DNA of 64,000 nucleotides from Paenibacillus zeisoli (GCF_003994465.1 NZ_RZNX01000015.1:1-64000); one strand, 5' to 3'. Counted from the stretch's first letter, positions 15,927 through 26,831 are shown. Translations and numbers: made by a program. The notes: generated by a model not told the origin, from the letters alone.

Positions 15927-16799
15927 TTGTTTCCCAAGACACTAGATTTTTATCAGATGGAGCTCACACGGATGCTGGAGACCGAGCGCTACGGCGAGGC
16001 AGGAGAACTGCTGGAATTTCTGCTTCAGTGTCAGGGGCAGGAGCCCAGACAGTATGATGAATGGAAGGCTTTGCTCGATTGGCTTAGAGATGCTTTTCCC
16101 GGAGTCGCAGGTGAAGGAAGTGAACCGGACTTCTATGAAGAGAATGAGGAATCACTAGCTCGCCTGCATATCGAAGCCAAGGTTGCTTTGGACAAAGACT
16201 ATGGGAATAAGCTGCTGAAGGCCGCTATGGATAGCCCTTTATCCGAGCATTCGCTGCTTGCGCTTGAGCAGCTATCCTATCTTGACATGCCGGAGATTGA
16301 TGATGCTCTGCGCAGCTGGCTGGACAGAAAGAATGTTCACCCGCTGATCCAATTTCATATTCTACAGACCTTGCGCCGGCGCGGAGCACAGGGGACGGTG
16401 TCTTTTTTTCGTGGACAGGAGCTTGTTGAAGTTGAGATCGAGACAGTCCCGCTTAAGTCAGCCGACTTCCCGCCGCAGATCCAAAGAATATTGGAGCGTG
16501 TAGGGGATCAGACCCAAATTCATAACCCGACTCTTTTTTATTTCGCCCAGGAGTTCTGGTATCAATTTGTTATGGGCGTGTACGGCACAAGGGATTATAC
16601 CTCAATTCTGGCTGAAGATGACGGTACGGCTGATATCTGGGCTGCTGCGCTGCATCAGACGATTTCTGAGAGCCTTCCCGATGGCAAAAGCGACAGCGAT
16701 ATAAGACTGGTATATGGAATTACAGACGCGCTCCGCCTGCGATTTGAGCAGGTATACAGATCTATGAAACAGTTTGTTCATTCGGGTCAGGGAAGATAA
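15927..16799 (+). CDS. Conserved protein upstream of tig, YsoA-like by position
   Basis: A protein of about 290 residues in the position that ysoA (a TPR-containing protein of unknown function) occupies before tig in B. subtilis. It is helical, acidic and rich in Leu/Glu, with TPR- or HEAT-like spacing (MELTRMLETERYGEAGELLE; LLALEQLSYLDMPEIDDAL in part). No signal peptide, membrane segment or catalytic motif is seen. The start is uncertain. TTG at 15927 has a moderate AAGGGA site. The frame is open upstream to ATT at 15888, which sits at ideal distance from GGAAGGAGG and would add 13 residues. The only nearby ATG (15898) is out of frame. Confidence 0.7.
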   Translation: MFPKTLDFYQMELTRMLETERYGEAGELLEFLLQCQGQEPRQYDEWKALLDWLRDAFPGVAGEGSEPDFYEENEESLARLHIEAKVALDKDYGNKLLKAAMDSPLSEHSLLALEQLSYLDMPEIDDALRSWLDRKNVHPLIQFHILQTLRRRGAQGTVSFFRGQELVEVEIETVPLKSADFPPQIQRILERVGDQTQIHNPTLFYFAQEFWYQFVMGVYGTRDYTSILAEDDGTADIWAAALHQTISESLPDGKSDSDIRLVYGITDALRLRFEQVYRSMKQFVHSGQGR

Positions 16800-16979
16800 T
16801 CGGCGGGATAAGGTTTTTCCTGCGGACCTGAGCCGTGGAACACTTGTAAAAAGCTGTATTGTTGTTTATAATGTAGTGGTTGTTCTTGTTCTGTACGTGA
16901 GTAAGGAATAATGAAATTGAAGCCGGATACATATCAGGATTCAATATATGTGAACTTATTTTGGAGGGGAAAGCATAAA

Positions 16980-18338
16980 ATGAAAGCAACTTGGGAAAAA
17001 ATAGAGAAGAACCTCGGCGTTCTCGAGGTCGAAGTGGATGCGGATCGTGTATCTGCAGCGCTGGATAAAGCTTTTAACAAAGTAGTAAAGAAAGCAACTG
17101 TACCTGGATTCCGTAAAGGTAAAGTACCACGGCCAATTTTCGAAGCGCGTTACGGGGTTGAAAGCCTCTACCAAGACGCCATCGACATTTTGCTTCCTGA
17201 AGTATACAGCGAAGCTGTTGAGCAAACTGACATCTTCCCTGTAGATCGTCCTGAAGTGGACGTTGAGCAGTTTGGCAAAGGACAAGCTTTCAAATTCAAA
17301 GCTAAAGTAACCGTTAAGCCAGAAGTGAAGCTTGGCGATTACAAAGGTATTGAAGTTGCAGCTGAGAACGTAGAAGTTACTGAAGAAGAAGTGGCTCAAG
17401 AGCTTGAGCGTCTTCAACAGCGTCATGCTGAGCTTGTTGTTATCGATGAAGAAACCGCTCAGAACGGTGATACTGTCGTAATCGACTTTGACGGTTCTGT
17501 TGATGGAGTTCCTTTCGAAGGTGGTAAGTCTGAGCGTTATTCCCTTGAGCTGGGCAGCAACACATTCATCCCGGGCTTTGAGGAACAAGTGGTGGGACTT
17601 GCAACAGGCGACTTCAAAGACGTGACTGTTACTTTCCCTGAAGCTTACCATGCAGAAGAATTGGCTGGTAAGGAAGCCGTATTCAAAGTGAAAGTTCATG
17701 AAATCAAGCGCAAGCAGCTTCCAGAGCTCGATGATGAGTTCGCGAAAGATGTTAGCGAATTTGATACTCTTGAAGAATATAAAGAAGATTTGAAGAAGCA
17801 GCTTGCTGATCGCAAATCGAAAGAGAATGAAGCTGCTCGTGAATCTTACCTGGTTGACCGGGTTGGCGAGAAAGCTGAAATTGAAATTCCAGCTGCCATG
17901 GTACAAGGTGAAGTTCAAAACATGGTCCGCGATTTCGACAACCGTCTTCGCACTCAAGGTATGAACCTTGAAATGTTCCTTGGCTTCTCGGGTCAAACTC
18001 TTCCTGAGCTGCAAGAGCAAATGCAAGGTGACGCTGAGAAACGTGTTCGCAATAACCTTGTTCTTGAACAAATCGCAAAAGAAGAGAACATTGAAGTTAC
18101 AGAGGACGAGCTTAATGCTGAGCTGAACACAATGGCTGAAGCTTACAAACGTACCCCTGAAGAAATCCGCAATATCCTTGCAGCTAATGGTTCTTTGGGA
18201 AGTATGCGTGAAGAAGTACTGCTTCGCAAAACCATTCAATTCCTTCTTGAGAATGCTAAAGAAGTTCCAGCTGACCAGCTGAAGCCATCTGCTGATGCAG
18301 CAGAAGAAGTGAAAGAAGAAGCAGCTGAAGAGAAGTAA
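16980..18338 (+). CDS. tig: Trigger factor, ribosome-bound chaperone and peptidyl-prolyl isomerase
   Basis: A 452-residue chaperone acting on nascent chains. The N-terminal ribosome-binding domain has the GFRKGKVPR signature (about residues 40-52). An FKBP-type PPIase domain follows (about 160-250; GDTVVIDFDGSVDG, LGSNTFIPGFEEQ), then the helical C-terminal cradle and an acidic Glu/Ala-rich tail. GGAGGGGAAAGCATAAA supports ATG at 16980 rather than a frame extension 69 bases upstream. Codon use looks like that of a highly expressed gene. It precedes clpP and clpX but has its own terminator. Confidence 0.96.
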   Translation: MKATWEKIEKNLGVLEVEVDADRVSAALDKAFNKVVKKATVPGFRKGKVPRPIFEARYGVESLYQDAIDILLPEVYSEAVEQTDIFPVDRPEVDVEQFGKGQAFKFKAKVTVKPEVKLGDYKGIEVAAENVEVTEEEVAQELERLQQRHAELVVIDEETAQNGDTVVIDFDGSVDGVPFEGGKSERYSLELGSNTFIPGFEEQVVGLATGDFKDVTVTFPEAYHAEELAGKEAVFKVKVHEIKRKQLPELDDEFAKDVSEFDTLEEYKEDLKKQLADRKSKENEAARESYLVDRVGEKAEIEIPAAMVQGEVQNMVRDFDNRLRTQGMNLEMFLGFSGQTLPELQEQMQGDAEKRVRNNLVLEQIAKEENIEVTEDELNAELNTMAEAYKRTPEEIRNILAANGSLGSMREEVLLRKTIQFLLENAKEVPADQLKPSADAAEEVKEEAAEEK

Positions 18339-18387
18339 ATCTACAAGCTGATCCAGCATATAGGCAGAATATACAAGGTATAACCTT

Positions 18388-18421
18388 AAGGCACGTATTT
18401 CAAATGCGTGCCTTCTTTTTC
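18388..18421 (+). terminator. Terminator of tig
   Basis: AAGGCACG and CGTGCCTT form an 8-bp stem followed by CTTTTT. Confidence 0.8.
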
Positions 18422-18505
18422 ACTAAGGGAGGATACATTTTCTTCCATTAGCTGAACTTTATTGAGGTGCTGCTTAATCACTTGTGTGAAAAATGACAGA
18501 GGTCC

Positions 18506-18535
18506 TTGAACATGGTAAAATAGGAAGTGTGATAT
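18506..18535 (+). promoter_or_regulatory. Possible clpP promoter
   Basis: -35 TTGAAC, 18-bp spacer, -10 TGATAT. No clear CtsR heptad pair was found around it, although clpP is often CtsR-controlled in Bacillota. Confidence 0.4.
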
Positions 18536-18610
18536 ACAGAATGACCTCAGTGTATTTTCTTCGTGGAGTTCTGTATAGATAATACGAATATAGAAAAGAG
18601 GCTTGGGATT

Positions 18611-19201
18611 ATGAGTATCGTACCTATGGTTATAGAACAAACGAGTCGGGGAGAACGATCTTACGATATTTATTCCAGACTTCTTAAGGATCGTATTATC
18701 TTTCTCAGTAATGCAATTGACGATGAAGTAGCTAATATCGTGATTGCCCAACTCTTGTTTTTAGCAGCTGAAGATCCTGAGAAAGACATCCATCTATACA
18801 TCAATTCCCCTGGTGGTTCTATTACGGCAGGTATGGGTATATATGATACAATGCAGTTCATTGAACCGGATGTTTCTACCATCTGTGTAGGTATGGCAGC
18901 GAGCATGGGTTCTTTGCTGCTTACAGCTGGAGCACCAGGTAAGCGTTTTGCTCTGCCAAATAGTGAAGTGATGATTCACCAGCCTTTGGGTGGTGTACAA
19001 GGCCAAGCATCAGATATCAAGATCCATGCCGAATGGATCATCAAGACAAAGCAAAAGGTCAACCAAATATATTTGGAACGTACCGGTCAAACTCTGGATA
19101 AGATTGAACGGGATACAGACCGCGATTTCTTCATGAGTGCAGAAGAAGCAAAGGCTTACGGGATTATTGACCAGGTCATTAATAAACCCATTAAATCTTA
19201 A
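18611..19201 (+). CDS. clpP: ATP-dependent Clp protease proteolytic subunit
   Basis: A 196-residue serine protease forming the ClpP tetradecamer. The catalytic triad is visible: Ser98 (GMAASMGS), His123 (MIHQPLGG) and Asp172 (DTDRDFF). The N-terminal [19 protein letters not shown] is typical of Bacillota ClpP. ATG at 18611 is chosen over an upstream in-frame ATG at 18563 because it gives the family length and has AAAAGAGG upstream. It lies 17 bases before clpX, its unfoldase partner, which is a linked arrangement not found in B. subtilis. Confidence 0.96.
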   Translation: MSIVPMVIEQTSRGERSYDIYSRLLKDRIIFLSNAIDDEVANIVIAQLLFLAAEDPEKDIHLYINSPGGSITAGMGIYDTMQFIEPDVSTICVGMAASMGSLLLTAGAPGKRFALPNSEVMIHQPLGGVQGQASDIKIHAEWIIKTKQKVNQIYLERTGQTLDKIERDTDRDFFMSAEEAKAYGIIDQVINKPIKS

Positions 19202-19218
19202 AGGGGTGTATACCATAC

Positions 19219-20475
19219 ATGTTCAAATTCAATGAAGAAAAAGGACAATTGAAATGTTCTTTCTGTGGTAAGTCACAGGAACAAGTACGCAAACTTGTAG
19301 CCGGACCAGGCGTTTATATATGTGATGAATGTATCGAGCTGTGCACGGAAATCGTAGAAGAGGAGCTCGGTCATGAAGAAGAGCTCGATCTGAAGGAAAT
19401 TCCAAAGCCTCGTGAGATTCGTGACATTCTTGATCAATACGTTATTGGACAGGAACAGGCTAAGAAATCTCTGTCAGTAGCCGTGTATAACCACTACAAA
19501 CGGGTAAATACACAAAGCAAAATTGAAGATGTAGAGCTTCAAAAGAGTAATATCCTGCTTCTGGGGCCAACGGGTTCCGGTAAGACTTTACTTGCTCAAA
19601 CGATGGCCAAAATTTTGAATGTTCCTTTCGCTATTGCCGATGCAACCTCCCTTACCGAAGCGGGTTATGTAGGTGAAGATGTAGAGAACATTCTGCTCAA
19701 ATTGATTCAAGCTGCTGACTATGATGTGGAGAAGGCTGAACGCGGGATTATTTATATCGATGAAATTGATAAAGTTGCCCGTAAGTCTGAGAACCCATCC
19801 ATCACGCGCGATGTATCCGGTGAAGGTGTTCAGCAGGCTCTGCTCAAGATCCTAGAAGGTACGGTAGCTTCTGTACCTCCGCAAGGAGGACGCAAGCACC
19901 CTCATCAGGAATTTATTCAGATTGATACAACGAATATTCTGTTTATTTGTGGCGGTGCCTTTGATGGACTGGAACAAATGATCAAGCGTCGTGTCGGTAA
20001 GAAAGTCATCGGATTTAATGCTGCTGCTGACGGGCAAAAGGATCTGAAGCCAGGTGAATACCTGGGAATGGTTCTTCCGGAAGATTTGCTGAAATTCGGT
20101 CTGATTCCTGAATTTGTAGGGCGTCTGCCGGTTATTTCCACATTGGAGCCGCTTGATGAGAATACCCTGGTGCGTATTCTGTCTGAACCGAAGAATGCTT
20201 TGGTGAAGCAGTATCAGAAGCTTCTTGAGCTTGACAATGTTAAGCTTGAGTTTGAACCAAAGGCACTGGAAGCTATTGCTCGTGAAGCCATCAAACGGAA
20301 CACAGGAGCACGGGGCCTCCGCGCCATCATTGAAGGAATCATGCTGGATGTTATGTATGAAGTTCCTTCCCGTGATGATATTACGAACTGTGTAATTACC
20401 GAGAAGGTTGTTGAAGAGAAAGTAATTCCTGAGCTTCAGGTTCAGAAGAAGAACAAACAAGAAGAGAGCGCCTAA
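19219..20475 (+). CDS. clpX: ATP-dependent Clp protease ATP-binding subunit ClpX
   Basis: A 418-residue AAA+ unfoldase that feeds ClpP. The N-terminal zinc-binding domain has Cys13, Cys16, Cys35 and Cys38 (CSFCGK, CDEC). Walker A GPTGSGKT lies near residue 117, Walker B is IIYIDEIDK, the pore loop is GYVGEDVE, and the RKxGARGLR-like sensor 2 ([11 protein letters not shown]) is near the C terminus. AAAGGGGTG precedes the ATG. It is followed by a stem-loop and ispG. Confidence 0.96.
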   Translation: MFKFNEEKGQLKCSFCGKSQEQVRKLVAGPGVYICDECIELCTEIVEEELGHEEELDLKEIPKPREIRDILDQYVIGQEQAKKSLSVAVYNHYKRVNTQSKIEDVELQKSNILLLGPTGSGKTLLAQTMAKILNVPFAIADATSLTEAGYVGEDVENILLKLIQAADYDVEKAERGIIYIDEIDKVARKSENPSITRDVSGEGVQQALLKILEGTVASVPPQGGRKHPHQEFIQIDTTNILFICGGAFDGLEQMIKRRVGKKVIGFNAAADGQKDLKPGEYLGMVLPEDLLKFGLIPEFVGRLPVISTLEPLDENTLVRILSEPKNALVKQYQKLLELDNVKLEFEPKALEAIAREAIKRNTGARGLRAIIEGIMLDVMYEVPSRDDITNCVITEKVVEEKVIPELQVQKKNKQEESA

Positions 20476-20515
20476 AGCTGATTGGCAAAGGGCTTGATTA
20501 AATAATATGCTGAAT

Positions 20516-20560
20516 CTCCACCCTAATGGTCCCAAGCGGCCAGCGCTAGGGTGGAGTTTG
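20516..20560 (+). terminator. Stem-loop after clpX
   Basis: CTCCACCCTA and TAGGGTGGAG form a perfect 10-bp stem with a 21-base loop. Only TTTGGCGTT follows, so it is a weak terminator or an mRNA-processing hairpin. Confidence 0.5.
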
Positions 20561-20582
20561 GCGTTATGGGAGAGACCTGAAA

Positions 20583-21695
20583 ATGACATTCTTGAGACAT
20601 GATACCCGCCCTGTCAAAGTGGGGAATCTGACCATTGGCGGCAGTAATGAAGTGCTCATTCAAAGTATGTGTACCACAAAGACGGCAGATGTTGAAGCAA
20701 CTGTAGCAGAGATTCTACGTCTGGAAGAGGCAGGTTGTCAGCTGGTTCGTGTCACCGTGAATAACGAGGAGGCAGCTGCAGCAATTAAGGAAATTAAGAA
20801 GAGAATTCATATTCCTCTAGTTGCAGATATCCACTTTAATTATAAGCTCGCACTGCAGGCGATCGAGAACGGCATCGATAAAGTCCGGATTAATCCGGGA
20901 AACATTGGCCGGAGGGAGAAAGTTGAAGCTGTAGTTAAAGCTTGTAAAGAGCGTGGCATCCCTATCCGTATCGGGGTAAATGCAGGCTCGCTGGAAAGCC
21001 ATCTGCTTGAGAAATACGGATATCCTACTCCGGAAGCCATGGTGGAAAGTGCACTTTACCACATTGGGATCCTTGAGGAACTGGATTTTCATGATATTAT
21101 TGTGTCCTTAAAGGCTTCGGATGTGCCTATGGCCATTGCTGCTTACTCCAAGGCTGCGGAGGTTATCCCTTACCCGCTTCACCTTGGAATTACAGAGGCG
21201 GGGACCTTGTTCTCAGGTACCGTAAAGAGTGCCGCAGGTATTGGTGCGCTGTTATCCATGGGCATAGGATCTACTGTGCGAATCTCACTCAGTGCAGATC
21301 CGGTTGAAGAAGTGAAGGTAGCCCGCGAGCTGCTGAAGACATTCGGTCTGATCTCGAATGCAGCTACGCTCGTATCCTGTCCAACTTGCGGACGACTGGA
21401 TATTGATCTCTTCTCAATTGCAAATGAGGTTGAAGAGTATATTTCCAAGATTAAGGTGCCGATCAAGGTGTCTGTACTGGGTTGTGCTGTTAATGGACCT
21501 GGAGAGGCTCGTGAAGCGGATATCGGAATTGCCGGTGCACGCGGAGAAGGCATGCTCTTCCGTTACGGGGAAATGATTCGTAAAGTGCCCGAAGCGGAGC
21601 TTCTGTCAGAACTTAAGAAAGAGATTGATCACATCGTCGAGGTGTTCGAAGCAACCGGAGAGATACCTGGCCGCAAGGAACATTTTGTACGTTAA
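20583..21695 (+). CDS. ispG: 4-hydroxy-3-methylbut-2-enyl diphosphate synthase
   Basis: A 370-residue iron-sulfur enzyme (GcpE) of the MEP isoprenoid pathway that converts MEcPP to HMBPP. The N terminus is a TIM barrel ([20 protein letters not shown]). The C-terminal domain carries the [4Fe-4S] ligands in CPTCGR and [24 protein letters not shown] precedes the ATG. It lies between clpX and lonB, where B. subtilis has no such gene. Confidence 0.95.
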   Translation: MTFLRHDTRPVKVGNLTIGGSNEVLIQSMCTTKTADVEATVAEILRLEEAGCQLVRVTVNNEEAAAAIKEIKKRIHIPLVADIHFNYKLALQAIENGIDKVRINPGNIGRREKVEAVVKACKERGIPIRIGVNAGSLESHLLEKYGYPTPEAMVESALYHIGILEELDFHDIIVSLKASDVPMAIAAYSKAAEVIPYPLHLGITEAGTLFSGTVKSAAGIGALLSMGIGSTVRISLSADPVEEVKVARELLKTFGLISNAATLVSCPTCGRLDIDLFSIANEVEEYISKIKVPIKVSVLGCAVNGPGEAREADIGIAGARGEGMLFRYGEMIRKVPEAELLSELKKEIDHIVEVFEATGEIPGRKEHFVR

Positions 21696-21701
21696 AGATG
21701 A

Positions 21702-21740
21702 AAGCCGTGAACGGATCAGAACCGTTCGCGGCTTTTTTTT
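21702..21740 (+). terminator. Terminator of ispG
   Basis: AAGCCGTGAACGG and CCGTTCGCGGCTT form a 13-bp stem with one mismatch, followed by eight T. Confidence 0.92.
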
Positions 21741-21790
21741 GCTGACTAATTCCGTTCATCGATCCTGCCCTAAAAAACCTGAGCTCTGGC

Positions 21791-21819
21791 GTTTACCCTC
21801 ATTCAAAAAGGCTATACTA
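21791..21819 (+). promoter_or_regulatory. Candidate sigma-F promoter of lonB
   Basis: GTTTA, a 14-base gap, then GGCTATACTA, which fits the forespore sigma-F pattern (G-Y/W-W-T-A and GGnnAnAMTA). B. subtilis lonB is sigma-F dependent. Confidence 0.5.
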
Positions 21820-21857
21820 CCAAGTAACAGGTTTTGAAAATGGGAGGTTGGTTAAGT

Positions 21858-23567
21858 ATGGATTTAAGCATGATTATTATGGCAGTACAGCTGTTCTTTG
21901 CTGTGGTTATCGGGATTTATTTTTGGAATCTGCTTCGGAGTCAGAAAGGCAACCGGAGTGCGGTAGACCGGGAGTCCCGCAAGGAGATGGATAAGCTGAG
22001 GAAACTCAGGGCCGTCTCGTTAACTAAGCCTTTGGCCGAGCGTGCTCGCCCTGCAACAATGAGTGATATTGTCGGTCAAAAGGACGGCCTCAAAGCTCTG
22101 AAGGCTGCTTTGTGCAGTGCCAATCCCCAGCATGTCATCATATATGGACCGCCAGGGGTGGGTAAGACAGCAGCGGCGAGAGTCGTAATGGAGGAGGCGA
22201 AGAAAAATCCCTCGTCCCCATTCCGTTCGGACGCTAAATTTACTGAAATCGACGCCACAACTGCACGATTTGATGAGCGGGGGATTGCTGATCCTTTGAT
22301 TGGATCGGTTCATGACCCGATTTATCAGGGGGCTGGGGCTATGGGGGTCGCGGGTATTCCTCAGCCTAAGCCCGGTGCCGTGACCAAAGCTCATGGAGGG
22401 ATATTGTTCATTGACGAGATTGGTGAGCTGCATCCGGTTCAAATCAACAAGCTGCTTAAGGTGCTGGAGGATAGGAAAGTATTCCTCGAAAGCGCATATT
22501 ATAACTCGGAAGACAATGGTACCCCGGCTTATATCCATGATATTTTCCAGAACGGGCTACCCGCAGATTTCCGGTTAGTGGGTGCTACCACCCGGTCTCC
22601 TCAGGAGCTCCCGCCAGCTTTGAGATCTCGCTGTATGGAAGTTTTCTTCCGGCCCCTTCTTCCTGATGAGATTGCCCGAATTGCGGAAGACGCTGTGAAA
22701 AGAATTGGACTTGAGCCGTGCAGTGAAGCGGTCGATGTGATCAAGAAGTTCGCTACGAACGGCCGGGAAGCCGTGAATATGGTGCAGCTTGCAGCCGGAC
22801 TTGCTCTGACGGAGAAGCGAAACCACCTTCTGGCATCGGATCTGGAATGGGTGGCAACAAGCAGCCAGCTGGTACCAAGACCAGAACGTAAAATATACGA
22901 ACATCCTCAGGTAGGGGTAGTGAATGGGCTGGCTGTATACGGGCCGAATATGGGTGCATTACTGGAAATAGAAGCAACTGCTGTTCTTGCTGAGAAGGGG
23001 ATGGGAAGCTGTAATATAACAGGGGTTGTTGATGAGGAGGAGATCGGAGGGGGGAACAGGACTCTTCGCCGGAAGAGTATGGCCAAAGGCTCTGTAGAGA
23101 ACGTGTTGACGGTGCTTAAGAGCATCGGACTCGACCCTACGCATTATGATCTCCACATTAATTTCCCGGGCGGAACGCCGATTGACGGTCCTTCTGCCGG
23201 ACTTGCTATAGCCACCGCGATCGCTTCCGCGATACGAAATATTACCGTGGATAACCGGATAGCGATGACAGGCGAACTTGGCATACATGGCAAGGTCAAG
23301 CCGATCGGCGGAGTTATGGCCAAGGTGGAAGCTGCCTTTCAGGCCGGTGCAACAACCGTATTAATCCCGAAAGAAAACTGGCAGAGCCTGTTCGAAGGCT
23401 TGAATGGGGTTAAAGTTATTCCGGTTGAGTCGTTAAAAGAAGCGTTCCAGCATGTGTTTGGTCCTGAGGCGGAACGCAGCTTTGGATTTACATTGGCAGA
23501 TGGAGTATTTGCTCCGCCTGCACAAGCGTTTTTCCAGGTGGATTCACCCCATACGGAATCACTGTAA
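21858..23567 (+). CDS. lonB: Membrane-anchored ATP-dependent protease LonB
   Basis: A 569-residue Lon-type protease. A single N-terminal membrane segment (about 5-24) is followed by an AAA+ domain (Walker A GPPGVGKT; Walker B ILFIDEIGEL) and a Lon proteolytic domain with catalytic Ser in GPSAGLAIATA and Lys in IGGVMAKVEAA. It lacks the long LonA N-terminal domain. ATG at 21858 is chosen because GGGAGG stands 10 bases upstream. In B. subtilis LonB acts in the forespore, in line with the candidate sigma-F site upstream. Confidence 0.94.
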   Translation: MDLSMIIMAVQLFFAVVIGIYFWNLLRSQKGNRSAVDRESRKEMDKLRKLRAVSLTKPLAERARPATMSDIVGQKDGLKALKAALCSANPQHVIIYGPPGVGKTAAARVVMEEAKKNPSSPFRSDAKFTEIDATTARFDERGIADPLIGSVHDPIYQGAGAMGVAGIPQPKPGAVTKAHGGILFIDEIGELHPVQINKLLKVLEDRKVFLESAYYNSEDNGTPAYIHDIFQNGLPADFRLVGATTRSPQELPPALRSRCMEVFFRPLLPDEIARIAEDAVKRIGLEPCSEAVDVIKKFATNGREAVNMVQLAAGLALTEKRNHLLASDLEWVATSSQLVPRPERKIYEHPQVGVVNGLAVYGPNMGALLEIEATAVLAEKGMGSCNITGVVDEEEIGGGNRTLRRKSMAKGSVENVLTVLKSIGLDPTHYDLHINFPGGTPIDGPSAGLAIATAIASAIRNITVDNRIAMTGELGIHGKVKPIGGVMAKVEAAFQAGATTVLIPKENWQSLFEGLNGVKVIPVESLKEAFQHVFGPEAERSFGFTLADGVFAPPAQAFFQVDSPHTESL

Positions 23568-23572
23568 GGATC

Positions 23573-23602
23573 GAGCGGCTGTCTGGCAGCCGCTCTTCGT
23601 TG
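23573..23602 (+). terminator. Terminator of lonB
   Basis: GAGCGGCTG and CAGCCGCTC form a perfect 9-bp stem followed by a short T-rich stretch. Confidence 0.7.
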
Positions 23603-23725
23603 GTGTTTTAAAGGAACATTTGCTAAAATAGGAATAATATCTCCTGAGAAACCTGAGTTTTTTTAGGGGGAACCATCAGGCAGACGCAACATATTAAAGC
23701 TGAGAACCATTGGAGGTGCGAAACG

Positions 23726-26065
23726 ATGGGAACCCACAAATTAGGAAAAGGTCGTCGTTTTCCTTTGCTGCCACTGCGGGGGCTGCTAGTATATCCTAGT
23801 ATGGTCCTGCATTTGGATGTAGGACGCGAGAAGTCCGTTAAGGCATTGGAAAAGGCAATGGTGGACGATAATTTAATTCTCCTTTGTTCTCAATCTGAAG
23901 TGAACATAGAAGACCCTACCCAAGAGGATATATTCCGAATTGGTACGGTGGCTAAGGTCCGTCAGATGCTGAAGCTTCCTAACGGAACGATCCGCGTTCT
24001 TGTTGAAGGCATGGAAAGGGCCGAAATTATTCATTATCTGGATACGGAAGAGTATTACGAAGTGATGGCAAAAGAACTGCCTGAGGAGGAATCTGCAGAC
24101 CCTGAGGTCGATGCTTTAATGCGTACGGTTCTTACCCAGTTTGAACATTATATTAATCTGTCCAAGAAAGTAACTCCAGAGACGCTTGCTGCGGTCTCGG
24201 ACATCGAGGAGCCTGGGCGTCTGGCCGATGTGATTACAAGTCACTTATCACTGAAGATCAAAGACAAGCAGGAAATTCTGGAGACGATTGAGGTTCAGAA
24301 ACGGCTCGAGAAGCTGCTTGATATTCTGAATAATGAGCGGGAAGTGCTTGAGCTGGAGCGGAAGATTAGCCAGCGCGTCAAGAAGCAGATGGAGAAGACG
24401 CAGAAAGAGTATTACTTGCGCGAGCAGATGAAGGCGATCCAGAAGGAGCTTGGTGAGAAAGAAGGCCGTGCAGGTGAAGTAGAAGAACTGCGCAGCCTGA
24501 TGGAGGAGAAGCAGCTCCCAGAGAAAGTCCGTGAGAAGGTTGAGAAGGAAATTGACCGACTCGAGAAAATGCCGGCCAGTTCGGCAGAAGGCGGAGTCAT
24601 CCGCAATTATGTGGATTGGCTGCTCAGCCTGCCTTGGTCCAACCAGACAGATGATGACCTTGATCTTGCGAAGGCAGAACAGGTTCTGAATGACGACCAC
24701 TATGGTCTTGATAAGCCCAAAGAACGTGTGCTCGAGTACTTGGCTGTGCAGAAACTGGTCAAGAAGCTGAAAGGGCCGATTCTGTGCCTTGTAGGGCCTC
24801 CAGGTGTCGGTAAAACTTCCTTGGCACGCTCCATTGCACGTTCGCTCGGCAGAGAATTTGTTCGTATCTCCCTGGGTGGCGTGCGAGACGAAGCTGAAAT
24901 TCGCGGTCATCGTAGAACTTACGTAGGTGCCATGCCTGGACGTATCATTCAGGGAATGAAGACGGCAGGGACGCTCAATCCCGTATTTCTACTTGATGAG
25001 ATCGATAAAATGGCATCAGATTTCCGAGGGGACCCTTCTGCTGCGCTGCTTGAGGTGCTTGATCCCGAGCAGAACAACACATTTAGTGACCACTTCATTG
25101 AAGTGCCGTTTGATCTGTCTAACGTGATGTTTGTTACTACGGCGAATGCAGTTCACAACATTCCTCGTCCGCTTCTGGACCGGATGGAAATGCTCTATAT
25201 CCCGGGCTATACGGAGCTGGAGAAGCTTCAGATTGCCACACGTTATCTTTTGCCAAAGCAGAAGAGAGAACATGGTCTGGGACCAGAACAGTTGATTATT
25301 GGAGAAGAAGCCTTGCTAAGGACGATTCGTGAATATACGCGTGAATCGGGCGTCCGCAATCTGGAGCAGCAGGTTGCCGCCCTGGCCCGTAAGGCAGCCA
25401 AACGAATTGTCTCTGAGGAGATGGAGTCCATCGAAATCCTCCCTGATCAGATTAAAGACTACCTGGGTGTACCTAAATTCCGCTACGGGGTTGCTGAGAT
25501 GGAAGACCAGATTGGTACAGTAACCGGGCTTGCCTGGACTGAGGTTGGCGGAGAGACTTTGACGATTGAGGTTACCGTTGTTCCTGGAACCGGCAAGCTG
25601 ACCTTAACCGGGAAGCTTGGGGATGTCATGAAGGAATCTGCACAGGCTGCATTCAGCTATACACGCTCCAAGGCGAAGGAGCTGGGGATCCCGGCGGATT
25701 TTCATGAGAAGAATGATATTCATATCCATATCCCGGAAGGTGCTATTCCCAAAGACGGTCCTTCGGCCGGAATTACAATTGCAACGGCGCTGATTTCTGC
25801 TTTGACGAATCGGCTGGTCTCCAAGGATGTGGCCATGACCGGGGAGATTACGCTGCGCGGCAGGGTTCTTCCGATTGGTGGCCTAAAGGAGAAGTCGCTT
25901 GCGGCTCATCGTGCGGGCTATAAGAAAATCCTTTTGCCTAAAGACAACGAACGTGATCTTAACGATATTCCAGAAAGTGTCCGGAGTGACGTGACATTCG
26001 TACCCGTTTCACATATGGATCAAGTATTGAAGCATGCGCTTGCTGAACAAGTTGAAGTGCACTAG
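23726..26065 (+). CDS. lon: ATP-dependent protease LonA
   Basis: A 779-residue cytosolic Lon protease. Order of domains: N-terminal substrate domain (residues 1-200; [16 protein letters not shown]), coiled coil with [18 protein letters not shown] (in part), AAA+ with GPPGVGKTS and FLLDEIDKM, and the proteolytic domain with the catalytic Ser in [13 protein letters not shown] and Lys in [12 protein letters not shown]. It degrades misfolded and regulatory proteins. TTGGAGGTG precedes the ATG. ysxC follows after 15 bases. Confidence 0.96.
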   Translation: MGTHKLGKGRRFPLLPLRGLLVYPSMVLHLDVGREKSVKALEKAMVDDNLILLCSQSEVNIEDPTQEDIFRIGTVAKVRQMLKLPNGTIRVLVEGMERAEIIHYLDTEEYYEVMAKELPEEESADPEVDALMRTVLTQFEHYINLSKKVTPETLAAVSDIEEPGRLADVITSHLSLKIKDKQEILETIEVQKRLEKLLDILNNEREVLELERKISQRVKKQMEKTQKEYYLREQMKAIQKELGEKEGRAGEVEELRSLMEEKQLPEKVREKVEKEIDRLEKMPASSAEGGVIRNYVDWLLSLPWSNQTDDDLDLAKAEQVLNDDHYGLDKPKERVLEYLAVQKLVKKLKGPILCLVGPPGVGKTSLARSIARSLGREFVRISLGGVRDEAEIRGHRRTYVGAMPGRIIQGMKTAGTLNPVFLLDEIDKMASDFRGDPSAALLEVLDPEQNNTFSDHFIEVPFDLSNVMFVTTANAVHNIPRPLLDRMEMLYIPGYTELEKLQIATRYLLPKQKREHGLGPEQLIIGEEALLRTIREYTRESGVRNLEQQVAALARKAAKRIVSEEMESIEILPDQIKDYLGVPKFRYGVAEMEDQIGTVTGLAWTEVGGETLTIEVTVVPGTGKLTLTGKLGDVMKESAQAAFSYTRSKAKELGIPADFHEKNDIHIHIPEGAIPKDGPSAGITIATALISALTNRLVSKDVAMTGEITLRGRVLPIGGLKEKSLAAHRAGYKKILLPKDNERDLNDIPESVRSDVTFVPVSHMDQVLKHALAEQVEVH

Positions 26066-26080
26066 AGAGGAAACACTAGA

Positions 26081-26707
26081 ATGAAAGTAACAAGTTCTGA
26101 ATTTATAATCAGTGCCGTAAGGCCTGAACAATACCCTGAGGACGGCTTGCCAGAGGTTGCTCTGGCAGGTCGTTCCAATGTGGGCAAGTCCTCATTGATC
26201 AATCGTATGATTAACCGCAAAAATTTGGCTCGGACCAGTTCAACACCAGGTAAAACCCAGCATTTGAATTACTACCGAATTAATGACGCTCTTTATTTTG
26301 TTGACTTTCCCGGATATGGCTATGCCAAGGTATCAAAGGTACAGCGCCAGGTCTGGGGGAAGATGATCGAGGAGTTTCTGACGGTTCGGGAGCCGCTTAA
26401 ATTGGTACTGCTTATTATCGACCTAAGGCATCCACCTTCCAAGGATGATGAGCTGATGTATGACTGGCTTAAACATTATGATCTGCCAGTATGCGTAGTG
26501 GCGACGAAAGCGGACAAGATTCCGAAAAGCCGCTGGCAGAAGCATATCAAGATTATTAAGGATGCTCTGGTCATGCGCGCAGGCGATGAACTTATTATGT
26601 TTTCTTCAGAGGCGGGTATAGGTAAGGATCAGCTTTGGAGTTTAATTAGCAGACATATTGAAGATCAGGAATCGGAGGTTTCGGAGACAAGCCCTTCTTC
26701 GGACTGA
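26081..26707 (+). CDS. ysxC: Ribosome biogenesis GTP-binding protein YsxC/EngB
   Basis: A 208-residue TRAFAC GTPase needed for late 50S subunit assembly. G1 is [10 protein letters not shown]2 lies near [10 protein letters not shown]3 is DFPGYGYA and G4 is TKADK. GAGAGGAAAC precedes the ATG, and it is likely co-transcribed with lon. No terminator is evident after it. Confidence 0.95.
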   Translation: MKVTSSEFIISAVRPEQYPEDGLPEVALAGRSNVGKSSLINRMINRKNLARTSSTPGKTQHLNYYRINDALYFVDFPGYGYAKVSKVQRQVWGKMIEEFLTVREPLKLVLLIIDLRHPPSKDDELMYDWLKHYDLPVCVVATKADKIPKSRWQKHIKIIKDALVMRAGDELIMFSSEAGIGKDQLWSLISRHIEDQESEVSETSPSSD

Positions 26708-26831
26708 ATAAAAATTGACTAATCCGCGAATTTATGAGGGAACGGGAGAACTTCCAGCAGGAAAGTGAGCATGGTATGGTATTTTTGCCCCTTAACTAGC
26801 CAAATTCCGTTTTTTTCTAAAATTCGCTGAA

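Noticed and set aside
16956-18359. 467-codon open frame antisense to tig
   Set aside because: It is the mirror of a highly biased, highly expressed gene; the translated product is low-complexity Phe/Leu/Ser sequence with no domain.
18480-18610. CtsR operator at clpP
   Set aside because: I looked for the GGTCAAA heptad repeat and found only an isolated GAGGTC and a distant GACCTC, which is not enough.
19852-20589. 245-codon open frame antisense to clpX
   Set aside because: It is a shadow of clpX without recognisable protein features.
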